From JAJDIA01 sp031555145 (lineage in GTDB: Bacteria > Bacteroidota > Bacteroidia > Bacteroidales > Tannerellaceae), in the NCBI GenBank assembly GCA_031555145.1, contig JAVBUR010000094.1, forward strand, positions 1-48,548: DNA of 48,548 bases, given 5' to 3'. The translations under genes and the position numbers were made by a program. Below are positions 24,045 through 32,647 of this stretch, piece by piece; the stretch's first letter is position 1; each line of letters starts with the position of its first letter. The notes beneath the pieces are model-generated. The model searched no databases and had not been told where the DNA came from. It was given only the letters and a program-made list of their open reading frames with translations.

Positions 24045-24585
24045 CTTCTTGTTGCATTAATTGTAAGACACGCTGTTGCAGTAAGGCTCGCGCCCTGATA
24101 AACTGGGTGCGGGAAGTGGCTTCGGCCACACCGAGCATTCCCGCTATCTCTTTATGCGAATAACCTTCGATCGCAAATAAATTGAATACCGTCCGGTAAC
24201 CGGGAGGAAGTGCCGCAATACAGGCCAGCAGATCATCGGCCGAAAGCTGGTCCAATACTGTATAATCAACAGCAGACACGCCATGCGCACAATCATCAAT
24301 CGACACGACATTATCTCTCAGCGCATGGGATGTCCGCAAATATTCGAGAGCGGTGGTGACAAAGATCCGGCGGATCCAGCCACCAAACGAGCCGCTGCCC
24401 GAGTAGGTTTCTATTTTGACAAACAGTTTGATAAAGCCATCCTGTACCAGATCGCGCGCCGTATCCCTGTCGTTCACATAACGCATGCAAACGCTCATCA
24501 TGGCAGGAGCGTATTGCTCGTAAACTCCTTTACGAGCCCACGATTCGCCCTGCATGCATCCTGCAATCAACTGCTGTTCGTCCAT
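24019..24585 (-). CDS. ECF sigma factor paired with the Dma-like anti-sigma
   Basis: A 188-residue sigma-70 family protein of the ECF group. The start MDEQQLIAGCMQGE was chosen because the family begins there; an in-frame extension of 18 residues upstream is possible. Region 2: YEQYAPAMMSVCMRYVNDRD then ARDLVQDGFIKLF. Region 4: GYSHKEIAGMLGVAEATSRT, an HTH, then QFIRARALLQQ. The DARDLVQ-type segment and length are typical of Bacteroidetes ECF sigma factors with a membrane anti-sigma partner. The overlapping downstream gene encodes that partner, so the sigma factor is likely held at the inner membrane until an envelope signal releases it. Confidence 0.93.
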   Translation of the reverse strand: MDEQQLIAGCMQGESWARKGVYEQYAPAMMSVCMRYVNDRDTARDLVQDGFIKLFVKIETYSGSGSFGGWIRRIFVTTALEYLRTSHALRDNVVSIDDCAHGVSAVDYTVLDQLSADDLLACIAALPPGYRTVFNLFAIEGYSHKEIAGMLGVAEATSRTQFIRARALLQQRVLQLMQQEDARANGSY

Positions 24586-24659
24586 ATAGTATCTACGCTC
24601 TCTGGTAGTATGATGAAAAACATACCTGGAATGTTGCATCCAAGATAGGGAAATATCCG

Positions 24660-24667
24660 TACTTTTG
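24660..24667 (+). promoter_or_regulatory. -7 box for the SUI1/addA unit
   Basis: TACTTTTG matches TAnnTTTG and lies 19 bases before the SUI1-like start codon. A TTG at 24634-24636 is 23 bases upstream, slightly longer than the usual spacing. Confidence 0.6.
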
Positions 24668-24686
24668 TTTCAAATACGTATAGCAT

Positions 24687-25031
24687 ATGAAAAATAATGA
24701 CTGGAAAGACCGTTTGGGTGTGATGTATTCCACCAATCCGGACTATGCATATGATACCGGCAATGAGGCCGAAGAAGACACGCTTCCAAAGGAAAAGCAA
24801 CAGCTGCGCATCTCGCTCGACAAGCGGAACCGTGGCGGCAAGATGGTCACACTCGTCACCGGATTCCGGGGCACGACGGAGGATCTGGAAACCCTCGGCA
24901 AACTGCTGAAGGTCAGATGCGGTGTCGGCGGATCGGCCAAAGACGGAGAAATGATCGTACAGGGTGACCTGCGACAAAAAGTGCTAGACATCCTCCAGAA
25001 AGAAGGATACACCAAAAGCCGTATTATTTAA
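24687..25031 (+). CDS. SUI1/eIF1-like translation factor (YciH family)
   Basis: A 114-residue protein with an acidic, flexible N-terminus (about 1-35) and a C-terminal SUI1 domain. Seen: RISLDKRNRGGKMVTLVTGF, the basic loop and strand typical of eIF1/YciH, and CGVGGSAKDGEMIVQGDLRQ near the end, the family's strongest signature. E. coli YciH can affect start-codon selection; a similar role here is inferred. Its TAA stop shares its last A with the ATG of the AddA-like gene (TAATG), so translation of the two is probably coupled although their functions look unrelated. Confidence 0.93.
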   Translation: MKNNDWKDRLGVMYSTNPDYAYDTGNEAEEDTLPKEKQQLRISLDKRNRGGKMVTLVTGFRGTTEDLETLGKLLKVRCGVGGSAKDGEMIVQGDLRQKVLDILQKEGYTKSRII

Positions 25032-28000
25032 TGCTGACTGTTTACAGAGCCTCAGCCGGCGCCGGTAAGACCTATCGACTAACGGGAGATTACCTGGTTT
25101 TGCTCTTTTCCCACGACACCGCCTACCGCCATATCCTGGCGGTTACTTTCACCAACAAGGCGACGGAGGAAATGAAGGGGCGTATCATCGAGGCTTTGTA
25201 CAAGATGGCTACCGGAAAAAGTAATGAATATATTCCGGAGATACGTTCACAATACGAGTTAACGGAACAGCAGGTTCGGAAAAAGGCACACGACACACTG
25301 ATCCGCATCCTGCATGACTACTCAGCCTTCCATATCAGCACCATCGACCGCTTTTTCCAGCAAACGATGCGTGCTTTCACCCGCGAGATCGGTCTGCAAG
25401 GCGGATACGGAATCGAAATGGACCGTGACCTGGTGCTGACCGAAACAATCGACCGCCTGCTCGCCAACCTCGAAAAGCCCGAAAGCCGGGAACTACTGGG
25501 CTGGCTCCTGCGCTTTGCCGAAGACAAGATCGAAGGCGGAGGCGAATGGAACCTGCGACGGGAAATCCGCATTCTGGCCGGCGAACTATTCAAGGAAAGC
25601 TACAAAGCTTCCGATCAGGAAACCACCCAGGGCATGACCGACAAGAAAGCCTTGGAAACCTACCGAGGCGATCTCTTCGCTCTCATCCGTTCGACCGAAA
25701 CTGAAGCCAAAAAACTCGGTGAAATCGGCCTTTCTTTGATGAATCGTCATGGATTGCAAGCCTCCGACTATAATAAAGGGAGCCAGACACTGCAAAGTTA
25801 TTTCGACAAACTGGTACGGGGCGAGATGAAACCTCCGACCAACACCTTTGCCGCATTGGCCGATAACATAGATGGCTATTTCAAGAAAACAACCCCGACG
25901 GATGTACGCGAACGGATCAGCCGGGTGTACGACGAAGGAATGAACGACTGCGTCTGTTCCATCCTGGCGCTGTTCAACAATCTGACCCCCTATTATACCG
26001 CCAAGGAGATATCCCGCTACTATTATACCCTGGGTATCCTCACCGATATCTCTCACCAGATAGCCGCTTACCGGGAAGAAAAGAACATCATGCTGATTGC
26101 CGATACCACTGAACTGCTGCATAAAGTCATCGACGGGAGCGAAGCCCCCTTCATCTATGAAAAGACAGGGACGACGGTGGATCATTATATGATTGACGAA
26201 TTCCAGGATACCAGCGGCATGCAATGGAGTAACTTCCTCCCCCTGCTGAAAGAAAGCATGGCGCACGACCGGAGTAACCTGATCGTAGGGGATGTGAAAC
26301 AAAGTATCTACCGTTTCCGCAATTCCGACTGGGAACTGCTGGATCAACAGGTCGAACAAGACTTTCCCTCCGAACAGGTTCGAAAGGAAACGCTGAAGGC
26401 CAACTGGCGTAGCCACCGGGAGGTCGTCGCCTTCAACAATACCCTGTTTACCATCACTCCGGCTATTTTGCAAAGCCTCTACAACGAGGCATTGGATATC
26501 TCTTCCCTGAATGCAACCGAGCGGGAAGAGTTTGCCTCCAAGATCATTTCCGCCTATGCGAAGACCTGCCAGGAGATAGCCCCTCCCTTCCGGCAAAAAG
26601 ACGGGCATGTGCGAATTGAATTCCTAGCCCGTGAAACGGAAGAAAGCGAAAAAGACTGGAAAGAAGAGGCGCTCGACCGGCTACCCGGTGTAATCGAACA
26701 ATTGCAGGATAACGGCTATCAGTTGAAAGACATCGCCATCCTGACCCGTACCAACCAGGAAGGAGCACTGGTGGCCGATAAACTGCTGACCTGGAAAGAA
26801 GCACATCCTTCCAAACGGTATGCCTACGATATTATCTCGGACGATGCCCTGTTTGTGAACAGCTCTCCGGCGGTACGTTTCCTGATTGTCCTCCTGCGCT
26901 ACCTGAGCCGGCCGGATGATCCGACCAAGGAGGCAATCGCCCGCTTTTCCTATTTCGTCTATATCCGGAAGACGACGCTGATGGAGCCCGCTTTCCCCGA
27001 TGCCTTGAAAGAAGAGTTGATGGCCCTCTCACGCCTGTCGCTGTATGAAATAACGGAAGGCATTTACCGCCTTTTCAGCGGTGAATTCGCAGAAAATGAA
27101 CAGGCATTCATCCAGGCATTCCTGGATATGGTAACCGAATTTACCCAAAAGGAAAGCGCCGACGTCAACCTTTTCCTGTCATGGTGGGATGAAACGGGTC
27201 ACCGGAAAACCATCGCTACGCCCGATAATCAGAACGCCATCCGCATCCTGACCGTACACAAGTCGAAAGGACTGGGGTTCAAAGCCGTGATCGTGCCTTT
27301 CGGCGATTGGGAGATCGACCACAAGCCAACCAAACCGGTTATCCTCTGGTGCCACCCGACGGAAGCACCTTTCAACCGGTTGCATCTTGTGCCTGTGCGG
27401 TATGGGCAGGTATTGGGACAAACGATTTTCGCCAACGATTATTTCAAGGAAAAACTCCATGCCTGTATTGATAATCTCAATACGCTCTATGTGGCCTTCA
27501 CCAGAGCCAAGGAGGAACTAATCGTATTCTCGCCCCGGCCAAAAAAGCTCAACGAGCACAACGGAACGATTGAAAAGATCGTTTCCATCGGCGATTTGCT
27601 TTGGGCGGGATTATCTACCGATGCAGAAATGGAGGAGTCCGGCGAGGAGTTGGCTCCACTGAACGAACGTTTTGACTGGGAAACGGGCATCTACGATTCA
27701 GGCAACTGGTGGAAAGTCCCCCAAAGTGAAAAAATACCCGGCGGAATGGCGGAAGAAGTTGTTAAAAATCTCGATTCCATCGCTCCCGGCGACCGTCTAC
27801 GCCTTCGCTTGCATGCTCGCGAATACCTGTTTGCCGACGAACAACGCAAACATGGCGCCCTGATGCACGAGATATTGAGCAAGATCCGGATCGCTGACGA
27901 TATCCCCGCGGCCGTGGAAAGTTACCGGCAGGCTGGGATGATCAATTGGAATGAAGCCGAACAGTTAACCGTCCGCCTGACCGAATTACTACGTTCACCG

Positions 28001-28270
28001 TCTGTCGCCTCCTGGTACGACGGAAACGGCCGTATCCTGAACGAAGTCGATATTTTGTTTGACAAAGGGTCCTCCCGTCGCCCCGACCGTGTCATGATCC
28101 GCGACCGAAAAGCGATCGTTATCGATTATAAATTCGGGGCGAAAGAAGACAAGCGATACCAGGCGCAGGTACGGAATTACTTGAAATTAATCCGCGAAAT
28201 GGGGTATAAAGAGGTAAATGGGTACCTTTGGTACGTCGAATTAGATAAAATCGAAGAGGTGTTTCTTTGA
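25031..28270 (+). CDS. addA: AddA-like UvrD-family helicase-nuclease
   Basis: A 1079-residue superfamily 1 helicase fused to a PD-(D/E)XK nuclease, which should process double-strand DNA ends for recombination. Motif I is ASAGAGKTYRLT (about 8-19), motif Ia AVTFTNKATEEMKGR, motif II MIDEFQDTSGMQW, motif III GDVKQSIYRFRNSD, motifs V/VI VHKSKGLGFKAVIVPFGDW and TLYVAFTRAKEEL. The nuclease lies at about 935-1079 with HGALMHEILSK, then RPDRVMIRDRKAIVIDYKFG and QVRNYLKL, giving the D...DYK metal-binding core. No AddB partner gene follows; the next gene is psd. AddB may be elsewhere, or this may be a stand-alone form. Confidence 0.9.
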   Translation: MLTVYRASAGAGKTYRLTGDYLVLLFSHDTAYRHILAVTFTNKATEEMKGRIIEALYKMATGKSNEYIPEIRSQYELTEQQVRKKAHDTLIRILHDYSAFHISTIDRFFQQTMRAFTREIGLQGGYGIEMDRDLVLTETIDRLLANLEKPESRELLGWLLRFAEDKIEGGGEWNLRREIRILAGELFKESYKASDQETTQGMTDKKALETYRGDLFALIRSTETEAKKLGEIGLSLMNRHGLQASDYNKGSQTLQSYFDKLVRGEMKPPTNTFAALADNIDGYFKKTTPTDVRERISRVYDEGMNDCVCSILALFNNLTPYYTAKEISRYYYTLGILTDISHQIAAYREEKNIMLIADTTELLHKVIDGSEAPFIYEKTGTTVDHYMIDEFQDTSGMQWSNFLPLLKESMAHDRSNLIVGDVKQSIYRFRNSDWELLDQQVEQDFPSEQVRKETLKANWRSHREVVAFNNTLFTITPAILQSLYNEALDISSLNATEREEFASKIISAYAKTCQEIAPPFRQKDGHVRIEFLARETEESEKDWKEEALDRLPGVIEQLQDNGYQLKDIAILTRTNQEGALVADKLLTWKEAHPSKRYAYDIISDDALFVNSSPAVRFLIVLLRYLSRPDDPTKEAIARFSYFVYIRKTTLMEPAFPDALKEELMALSRLSLYEITEGIYRLFSGEFAENEQAFIQAFLDMVTEFTQKESADVNLFLSWWDETGHRKTIATPDNQNAIRILTVHKSKGLGFKAVIVPFGDWEIDHKPTKPVILWCHPTEAPFNRLHLVPVRYGQVLGQTIFANDYFKEKLHACIDNLNTLYVAFTRAKEELIVFSPRPKKLNEHNGTIEKIVSIGDLLWAGLSTDAEMEESGEELAPLNERFDWETGIYDSGNWWKVPQSEKIPGGMAEEVVKNLDSIAPGDRLRLRLHAREYLFADEQRKHGALMHEILSKIRIADDIPAAVESYRQAGMINWNEAEQLTVRLTELLRSPSVASWYDGNGRILNEVDILFDKGSSRRPDRVMIRDRKAIVIDYKFGAKEDKRYQAQVRNYLKLIREMGYKEVNGYLWYVELDKIEEVFL

Positions 28271-28295
28271 TATTGACTAAAAATGAATATTTTTG
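28267..28295 (+). promoter_or_regulatory. Bacteroidetes promoter for psd-pssA
   Basis: TTG (28267-28269, overlapping the addA stop) is followed after 18 bases by TATTTTTG (28288-28295), a near-ideal -33/-7 pair. The psd start lies 31 bases further on. Confidence 0.7.
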
Positions 28296-28326
28296 CAGCA
28301 AATAAAAGAGCTGAGTCATAAAACGG

Positions 28327-28995
28327 ATGAAAGTACATAGGGAAGGAACCGGCATACTGTTGACATTGTTTACGGTATTGTTTGTCATTAACGTGGCTTT
28401 ATTCCACACAACCGGCCGCAATATGCTGTTCTACTCGGTGGCTTCCGTCTCCACGATCCTGTTTTTGCTCGTCCTCAACTTCTTCCGTAGCCCCTATCGC
28501 CGCTTCCCGTTTGATTCGGAAGGATTGGTGATCGCACCAGCCGACGGCACCGTCGTTGCCATCGAAGAAGTAATGGAAAACGAGGTGCTGCACACCAAGT
28601 GCCTGCAGATCTCCATCTTTATGTCTGTATTTAATGTACATGCCAACTGGTTCCCGGTAAACGGGACTGTGAAATACGTCACCCATCACAATGGTCGGTT
28701 TATGGCTGCCTACCTGCCCAAGAGCAGCACGGAGAACGAACGCTCGACCGTCGTCATCACCACCCGTAACGGCGTGGATATCCTGACCCGGCAGATCGCC
28801 GGAGCCATGGCGCGCCGGATCGTCACCTATGCAAAAGCGGGCGAGAAATGTCATGTAGACGAACAGATGGGCTTCATCAAGTTCGGTTCCCGTGTGGACG
28901 TATACCTTCCGCTGAATGTGGAAGTGCTGGTGGAAATGGATCAGAAAGTAACAGGTAACCAGACTCCTATCGCCCGGCTACCCCATGGCCGGTAA
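28327..28995 (+). CDS. psd: Phosphatidylserine decarboxylase (short form)
   Basis: A 222-residue inner-membrane enzyme that decarboxylates phosphatidylserine to phosphatidylethanolamine. Two hydrophobic segments (about 8-26 and 33-51) are followed by the catalytic region with APADGTVVAIEEV and FMSVFNVHANWFPVNG. The self-cleavage site that creates the pyruvoyl group is G187-S188 in IKFGSRVDVYLP. Length fits the short, archaeal-like Psd subfamily (about 210-230), not the 320-residue E. coli type. The gene ends 8 bases before pssA, so the two consecutive steps of the pathway are in one operon. Confidence 0.95.
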   Translation: MKVHREGTGILLTLFTVLFVINVALFHTTGRNMLFYSVASVSTILFLLVLNFFRSPYRRFPFDSEGLVIAPADGTVVAIEEVMENEVLHTKCLQISIFMSVFNVHANWFPVNGTVKYVTHHNGRFMAAYLPKSSTENERSTVVITTRNGVDILTRQIAGAMARRIVTYAKAGEKCHVDEQMGFIKFGSRVDVYLPLNVEVLVEMDQKVTGNQTPIARLPHGR

Positions 28996-29003
28996 TATCG
29001 CAT

Positions 29004-29711
29004 ATGCAAATCCGAAAACATATTCCCAATACCATTACGACCCTAAGCCTCGTATCCGGATGTATCGCCAGTGCGATGGCGCTTCAGGGCAACATCTTGT
29101 GGGCAACCATCTGGGTGATCATTGCCGCCATACTGGATTTTATGGATGGATTTGCCGCACGAGCCTTAAAAGCCTATTCGGCTATGGGAAAAGAACTCGA
29201 TTCGCTGGCGGATGTCGTCAGCTTCGGTGTCGCACCAGGGATGATGCTGTTCTGGGAATTGGGTGAAATCTGCCAGGCATTGCCTTGGGGGTCCATGAAC
29301 GGGTTGATTCCCTACCTGGCTTTTGTGATTCCCGCCTTCTCCGGCCTGCGCCTGGCCAAATTCAATATCGACGAACGGCAAACGACGTCCTTTATCGGCC
29401 TGCCTGTTCCGGCACATGCCCTGTTCTGGGCGTCTGTGGTCTATACCTACAACACACTGGCAGTTGTATCGACTGACGAACGGATCGTCGTCGTCATTAC
29501 CGTGGTACTGGCCATAGCTACCTCTCTGCTATTGGTATCCGAGATACCGATGTTCTCGCTGAAGATCAAATCACTGGCAGTAAAGGGGAACGAATTGCGC
29601 TACCTGTTGGTCGCCTGCGCCGTTATCTTTGTCGTTCTCTGGGGTTTTGCCGGGATCGCGACCACTATACTTTTATATATTATCTTGTCTATTTTTAACA
29701 AACAGCGATAG
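29004..29711 (+). CDS. pssA: CDP-diacylglycerol-serine O-phosphatidyltransferase
   Basis: A 235-residue polytopic enzyme making phosphatidylserine from CDP-diacylglycerol and serine. The CDP-alcohol phosphatidyltransferase signature DGxxAR(x8)G(x3)D(x3)D is intact: DGFAARALKAYSAMGKELDS followed by LADVVSFG (about 48-75). Around eight hydrophobic helices fill the rest. It supplies the substrate of the neighbouring psd product and sits immediately downstream of it. Confidence 0.95.
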   Translation: MQIRKHIPNTITTLSLVSGCIASAMALQGNILWATIWVIIAAILDFMDGFAARALKAYSAMGKELDSLADVVSFGVAPGMMLFWELGEICQALPWGSMNGLIPYLAFVIPAFSGLRLAKFNIDERQTTSFIGLPVPAHALFWASVVYTYNTLAVVSTDERIVVVITVVLAIATSLLLVSEIPMFSLKIKSLAVKGNELRYLLVACAVIFVVLWGFAGIATTILLYIILSIFNKQR

Positions 29712-29721
29712 ATAGAATTGC

Positions 29722-29729
29722 TATCTTTG
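29722..29729 (+). promoter_or_regulatory. -7 box for the DUF4834-like gene
   Basis: TATCTTTG, a perfect TAnnTTTG match, lies 11 bases after the pssA stop and 38 bases before the next start, indicating an internal promoter. Confidence 0.6.
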
Positions 29730-29766
29730 CGGTTCGACAGATTCATTTTTAAGTAAAAATCGCCTT

Positions 29767-30015
29767 ATGATCAAGTTCATATTCACACTCGCATTCTTAT
29801 TCTTTATCCTGATGTCACTGTTGGGGTTCTCTGTGGTTCGTATGATCAAAGGTATTTTCGGAGGAGGCAACAACCAACGGACACAACAACGCAAGCAAAC
29901 TACCGGACGCAGTTCTTCTTCCCGGCAAACGACCCAAAATGAGTACGCTGCCCAGAAGAAGAAGATATTCTCTAAAGACGAAGGAGAATATGTGGACTAT
30001 GAGGAAATGAAGTAA
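29767..30015 (+). CDS. Small membrane protein, DUF4834-like
   Basis: An 82-residue protein: one N-terminal membrane helix (IKFIFTLAFLFFILMSLLGF, 2-21), then FSVVRMIKGIFGGG, a Gln/Arg/Thr/Ser-rich flexible stretch, and an acidic tail with IFSKDEGEYVDYEEMK. This pattern matches my recollection of the Bacteroidetes DUF4834 family, which is often found next to pssA. Function is unknown; its place suggests a link to membrane lipid synthesis (inference only). It has its own promoter box. The stop is 12 bases from the convergent gene's stop. Confidence 0.8.
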   Translation: MIKFIFTLAFLFFILMSLLGFSVVRMIKGIFGGGNNQRTQQRKQTTGRSSSSRQTTQNEYAAQKKKIFSKDEGEYVDYEEMK

Positions 30016-30026
30016 GAATAATATCC

Positions 30027-30980
30027 TTATAACGACTTAATCAGTTGCCCGACAGTGATTAAGAACGTATTACCTTCAAATCGGTTTCTTGCACCCAGTT
30101 CTTCGAGCCAGCGTACAGAAAGGGATGTAAAAGTTTTGGGAAACAATATGTTACCTTCTAATCCCAATCCATATATGTGGTCTCTATTTCCCGAGAAAAT
30201 CTGATTATCCAACGGTATCCTGTCTTTACCTACCTTAAACTGAGCATAGTAAACAGGCCCGACATTGATTACCATCGGAATGGGGCTTCCTTTCATCGGG
30301 ATATCAAAAGCCTTTGCCAATCCGCCTTCAAGTGTCAAAATATCACCGACTCTTACATCCGTACCTTTTTTGTCGCTATGTATTTCATAAAAGATGATAG
30401 AGGATAAATTGAAAGACTTTTTCTTATCCATATACCATGTACCCCCGACAGAGAATTCATTCGTCCACATTCCCATCCCACTGTTATCGTCTCCGCCGAA
30501 TTCATATTTCCCTGTCGGCATATACAACCCATAACCTACTGTGATATCGGCTTGTTTCAAATGCCAACCCAATTGCAAGGGTTGAATATAAGTGTCACTG
30601 AATGCAAATGAACTACTTGATTGTACAGAGTTACCTTCAATTTTATTACTTGCAAAACAAAAAAGCAAGCTGGCTCCATAATTTGCACCCAATAGTTTGA
30701 GTTTCGTCACCACACTGGCGCCTGCTCCCAATAAAAAAGCATTTACATCAGGGCTTTTGTCTATCACATCTCCATCATTGTTTACCAATCGGGACGCATT
30801 GTAACCGTATAGCGGAAGCGCCGCGACAATAGATGGAGAAGGTTGCGTACCCGCAGCCAAGCCAAAATCACCCAATAAATGGTCTCCCTTCATTTGTGCA
30901 AAACCACAAATGCTGTGCCCCAACAACCATAATACGCTTAAGATTATGACTATTAGTCCTCTGGTTCTATTAGTATTCAT
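30027..30980 (-). CDS. Outer-membrane channel-like protein (phenol_MetA_deg/SphA-like)
   Basis: A 317-residue protein with a signal peptide (hydrophobic VIILSVLWLLGHSICGFA, cut near FAQ) and alternating beta strands typical of an outer membrane barrel. The early segment HLLGDFGLAAGTQPSPS and the later YGLYMPTGKYEFGGDDNSGM with MWTNEFSVGGTWYMDKKKSF fit the Phenol_MetA_deg/SphA-type family of predicted hydrophobic-compound channels. It starts 5 bases after the sulfatase stop and must be co-transcribed with it, hinting that it imports or exports a substrate or product of that enzyme (inference). Confidence 0.78.
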   Translation of the reverse strand: MNTNRTRGLIVIILSVLWLLGHSICGFAQMKGDHLLGDFGLAAGTQPSPSIVAALPLYGYNASRLVNNDGDVIDKSPDVNAFLLGAGASVVTKLKLLGANYGASLLFCFASNKIEGNSVQSSSSFAFSDTYIQPLQLGWHLKQADITVGYGLYMPTGKYEFGGDDNSGMGMWTNEFSVGGTWYMDKKKSFNLSSIIFYEIHSDKKGTDVRVGDILTLEGGLAKAFDIPMKGSPIPMVINVGPVYYAQFKVGKDRIPLDNQIFSGNRDHIYGLGLEGNILFPKTFTSLSVRWLEELGARNRFEGNTFLITVGQLIKSL

Positions 30981-30985
30981 ACTAT

Positions 30986-32467
30986 TTATTTCTTATGTTT
31001 CTGTATCTCTGTTGGAGGAGTATAAGGATCAGGAGTTCCCGGAAGAATTGGTGGATATTTTTTCAAGCTTGCTTCAAACTCAGTTACAATCTTCATAATA
31101 GGAACAGCATTCCATGTTTCGCGCAATCCTGTTTGCGGATATTCTTCTTTAGGGTCTGTAATCAAATTAAAAGCTTTAGGTGAACCAAGCTTAGTAGGAG
31201 GAGTCCACCAATCACGCTGTTCATCGTAAAAAACCAATTTCCAGTTTTTCCATTTCACACCTTCCAAACGGTCTGAAACGAAAATGGGAAATCCGTCACG
31301 CCCCGATTTTTCTGTTTTACCGAACAAGAAATCAGACACATCGATACCGTCAACAGGGCGGTCAGTCGGGATTTGTGCTCCTGCGATATGGGCAAGTGTA
31401 GTATATGTATCTACTTCATGAACGATTTCATTACTGACCCGGCCTGCGGGAACATGATTCGGCCAACGAACAATAAACGGGACACGTAGCGAACCCTCCA
31501 TGTGTGTAAAGTAATACCCGCGCCAAGGCCCCGACGAGCCTTGCCATGGCCATGTAGCTTCCGGGCCATTGTCGCTGGTGAATACCACAATTGTATTATC
31601 CGCTATCCCCAATCTGTCAATGGCATCTACTAATTCTCCTACATTCGAATCCATCTCCGCCAGTGCATCAGGAAAATCGCCAAAGCCTGTTTTTCCGGCA
31701 AATTTAGGATTGGGCAGTGTCGGGAAATGGACTAATGTATAGGGTATGTAGGCATAAAAAGGTTTTCCGGCCTGTACGCTTCGTTGCATAAAATCAATCG
31801 TACGACGAGTTATTTCTCCATCGATCAATCGACGCTGTTCCAAATCATACACAGCAAGCTCCCGGCTTACCTCTCCTTTCTTCCCTTCCATGATATGAGT
31901 AAACGATACATCTTCGGCTACAGCCTGAGGGCTTGAAGGCCAAAAGGCTTCATCGGTCGTTCGGGGAATGCCATACCATTCATCAAAGCCCTGGTCGCTA
32001 GGGAGTCGTCCATTTTCACTACCTAAATGCCATTTGCCGAAACAAGCAGTAGTATATCCCCTGCCTGAAAGCAATTCGGCAATAGTCACCTCCCATTGAG
32101 TCAGTCCATCCTTCTCTCCTCCCATAGGAACAGTATGAGTACCTGAACGGATAGAATATCTTCCGGTGATAATAGCTGCACGACTGGGCGTGCATTGCGC
32201 TTCAACATTGAAATTCGTAAATATACTTCCTTCCTTTGCTAATTTGTCAACATTAGGAGTGGGCGCACCACGAGTAATACCACCTCCGTAACAACCGACT
32301 TCCCCATAGCCTAAATTATCCATCAATATAAAGACAATATTAGGCTTTGAAGATGTGGTTTGCTGTGCATTCACTTTTTCAGGAACCACAGTCCCTGCAG
32401 AAAGAATGATTCCAACCGCAGCGATTTTTCCACAACTTTTCAGTTTTTGTTTGATATTTATGTTCAT
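30986..32467 (-). CDS. Secreted sulfatase (arylsulfatase family)
   Basis: A 493-residue type I sulfatase that should hydrolyse a sulfate ester outside the cytoplasm. A signal peptide ends near KVNA (34). The metal-binding start IVFILMDNLGYGEVG (44-58) and the modification site C92 in CTPSRAAIITGR (C-x-P-x-R) are intact, so the cysteine can be converted to formylglycine by an anaerobic SME, which is not in this window. Further marks are TACFGKWHLGS and VVFTSDNGPE. Overall it resembles arylsulfatase A/S1 family enzymes. There is no SusC/SusD pair or polysaccharide-utilisation locus around it; the only partner is the downstream outer membrane protein. Substrate unknown. Confidence 0.93.
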   Translation of the reverse strand: MNINIKQKLKSCGKIAAVGIILSAGTVVPEKVNAQQTTSSKPNIVFILMDNLGYGEVGCYGGGITRGAPTPNVDKLAKEGSIFTNFNVEAQCTPSRAAIITGRYSIRSGTHTVPMGGEKDGLTQWEVTIAELLSGRGYTTACFGKWHLGSENGRLPSDQGFDEWYGIPRTTDEAFWPSSPQAVAEDVSFTHIMEGKKGEVSRELAVYDLEQRRLIDGEITRRTIDFMQRSVQAGKPFYAYIPYTLVHFPTLPNPKFAGKTGFGDFPDALAEMDSNVGELVDAIDRLGIADNTIVVFTSDNGPEATWPWQGSSGPWRGYYFTHMEGSLRVPFIVRWPNHVPAGRVSNEIVHEVDTYTTLAHIAGAQIPTDRPVDGIDVSDFLFGKTEKSGRDGFPIFVSDRLEGVKWKNWKLVFYDEQRDWWTPPTKLGSPKAFNLITDPKEEYPQTGLRETWNAVPIMKIVTEFEASLKKYPPILPGTPDPYTPPTEIQKHKK

Positions 32468-32579
32468 GTTTTTGTATTATAATATTAGTACAACAAGGTG
32501 TTTAGATGATTTGTTTCGCACTAATGGATAAGCAATTCAGATAATTATATTCCGCAGAAAATGAGGATAAAACAAAACG

Positions 32580-32611
32580 CCCGGTTTCATATTTACAAGT
32601 ATGAAACCGGG
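32580..32611 (-). terminator. Terminator after tadA
   Basis: An 11-base perfect stem (CCCGGTTTCAT with ATGAAACCGGG) and 10-base loop, followed on the minus strand by CGTTTTGTTTTATC, lies 37 bases downstream of the tadA stop. Confidence 0.85.
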
Positions 32612-32647
32612 TGAAGTGAAGTAATTATTATAAATCTGTGGAAATCG

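Noticed and set aside
18001..24585. The two ECF sigma genes as recent duplicates
   Set aside because: Their sequences and lengths differ greatly and only the second has an anti-sigma partner.
25586..26608. 340-residue open frame antisense to the helicase gene
   Set aside because: It has no recognisable motifs and overlaps conserved helicase motifs II and III of the opposite strand.
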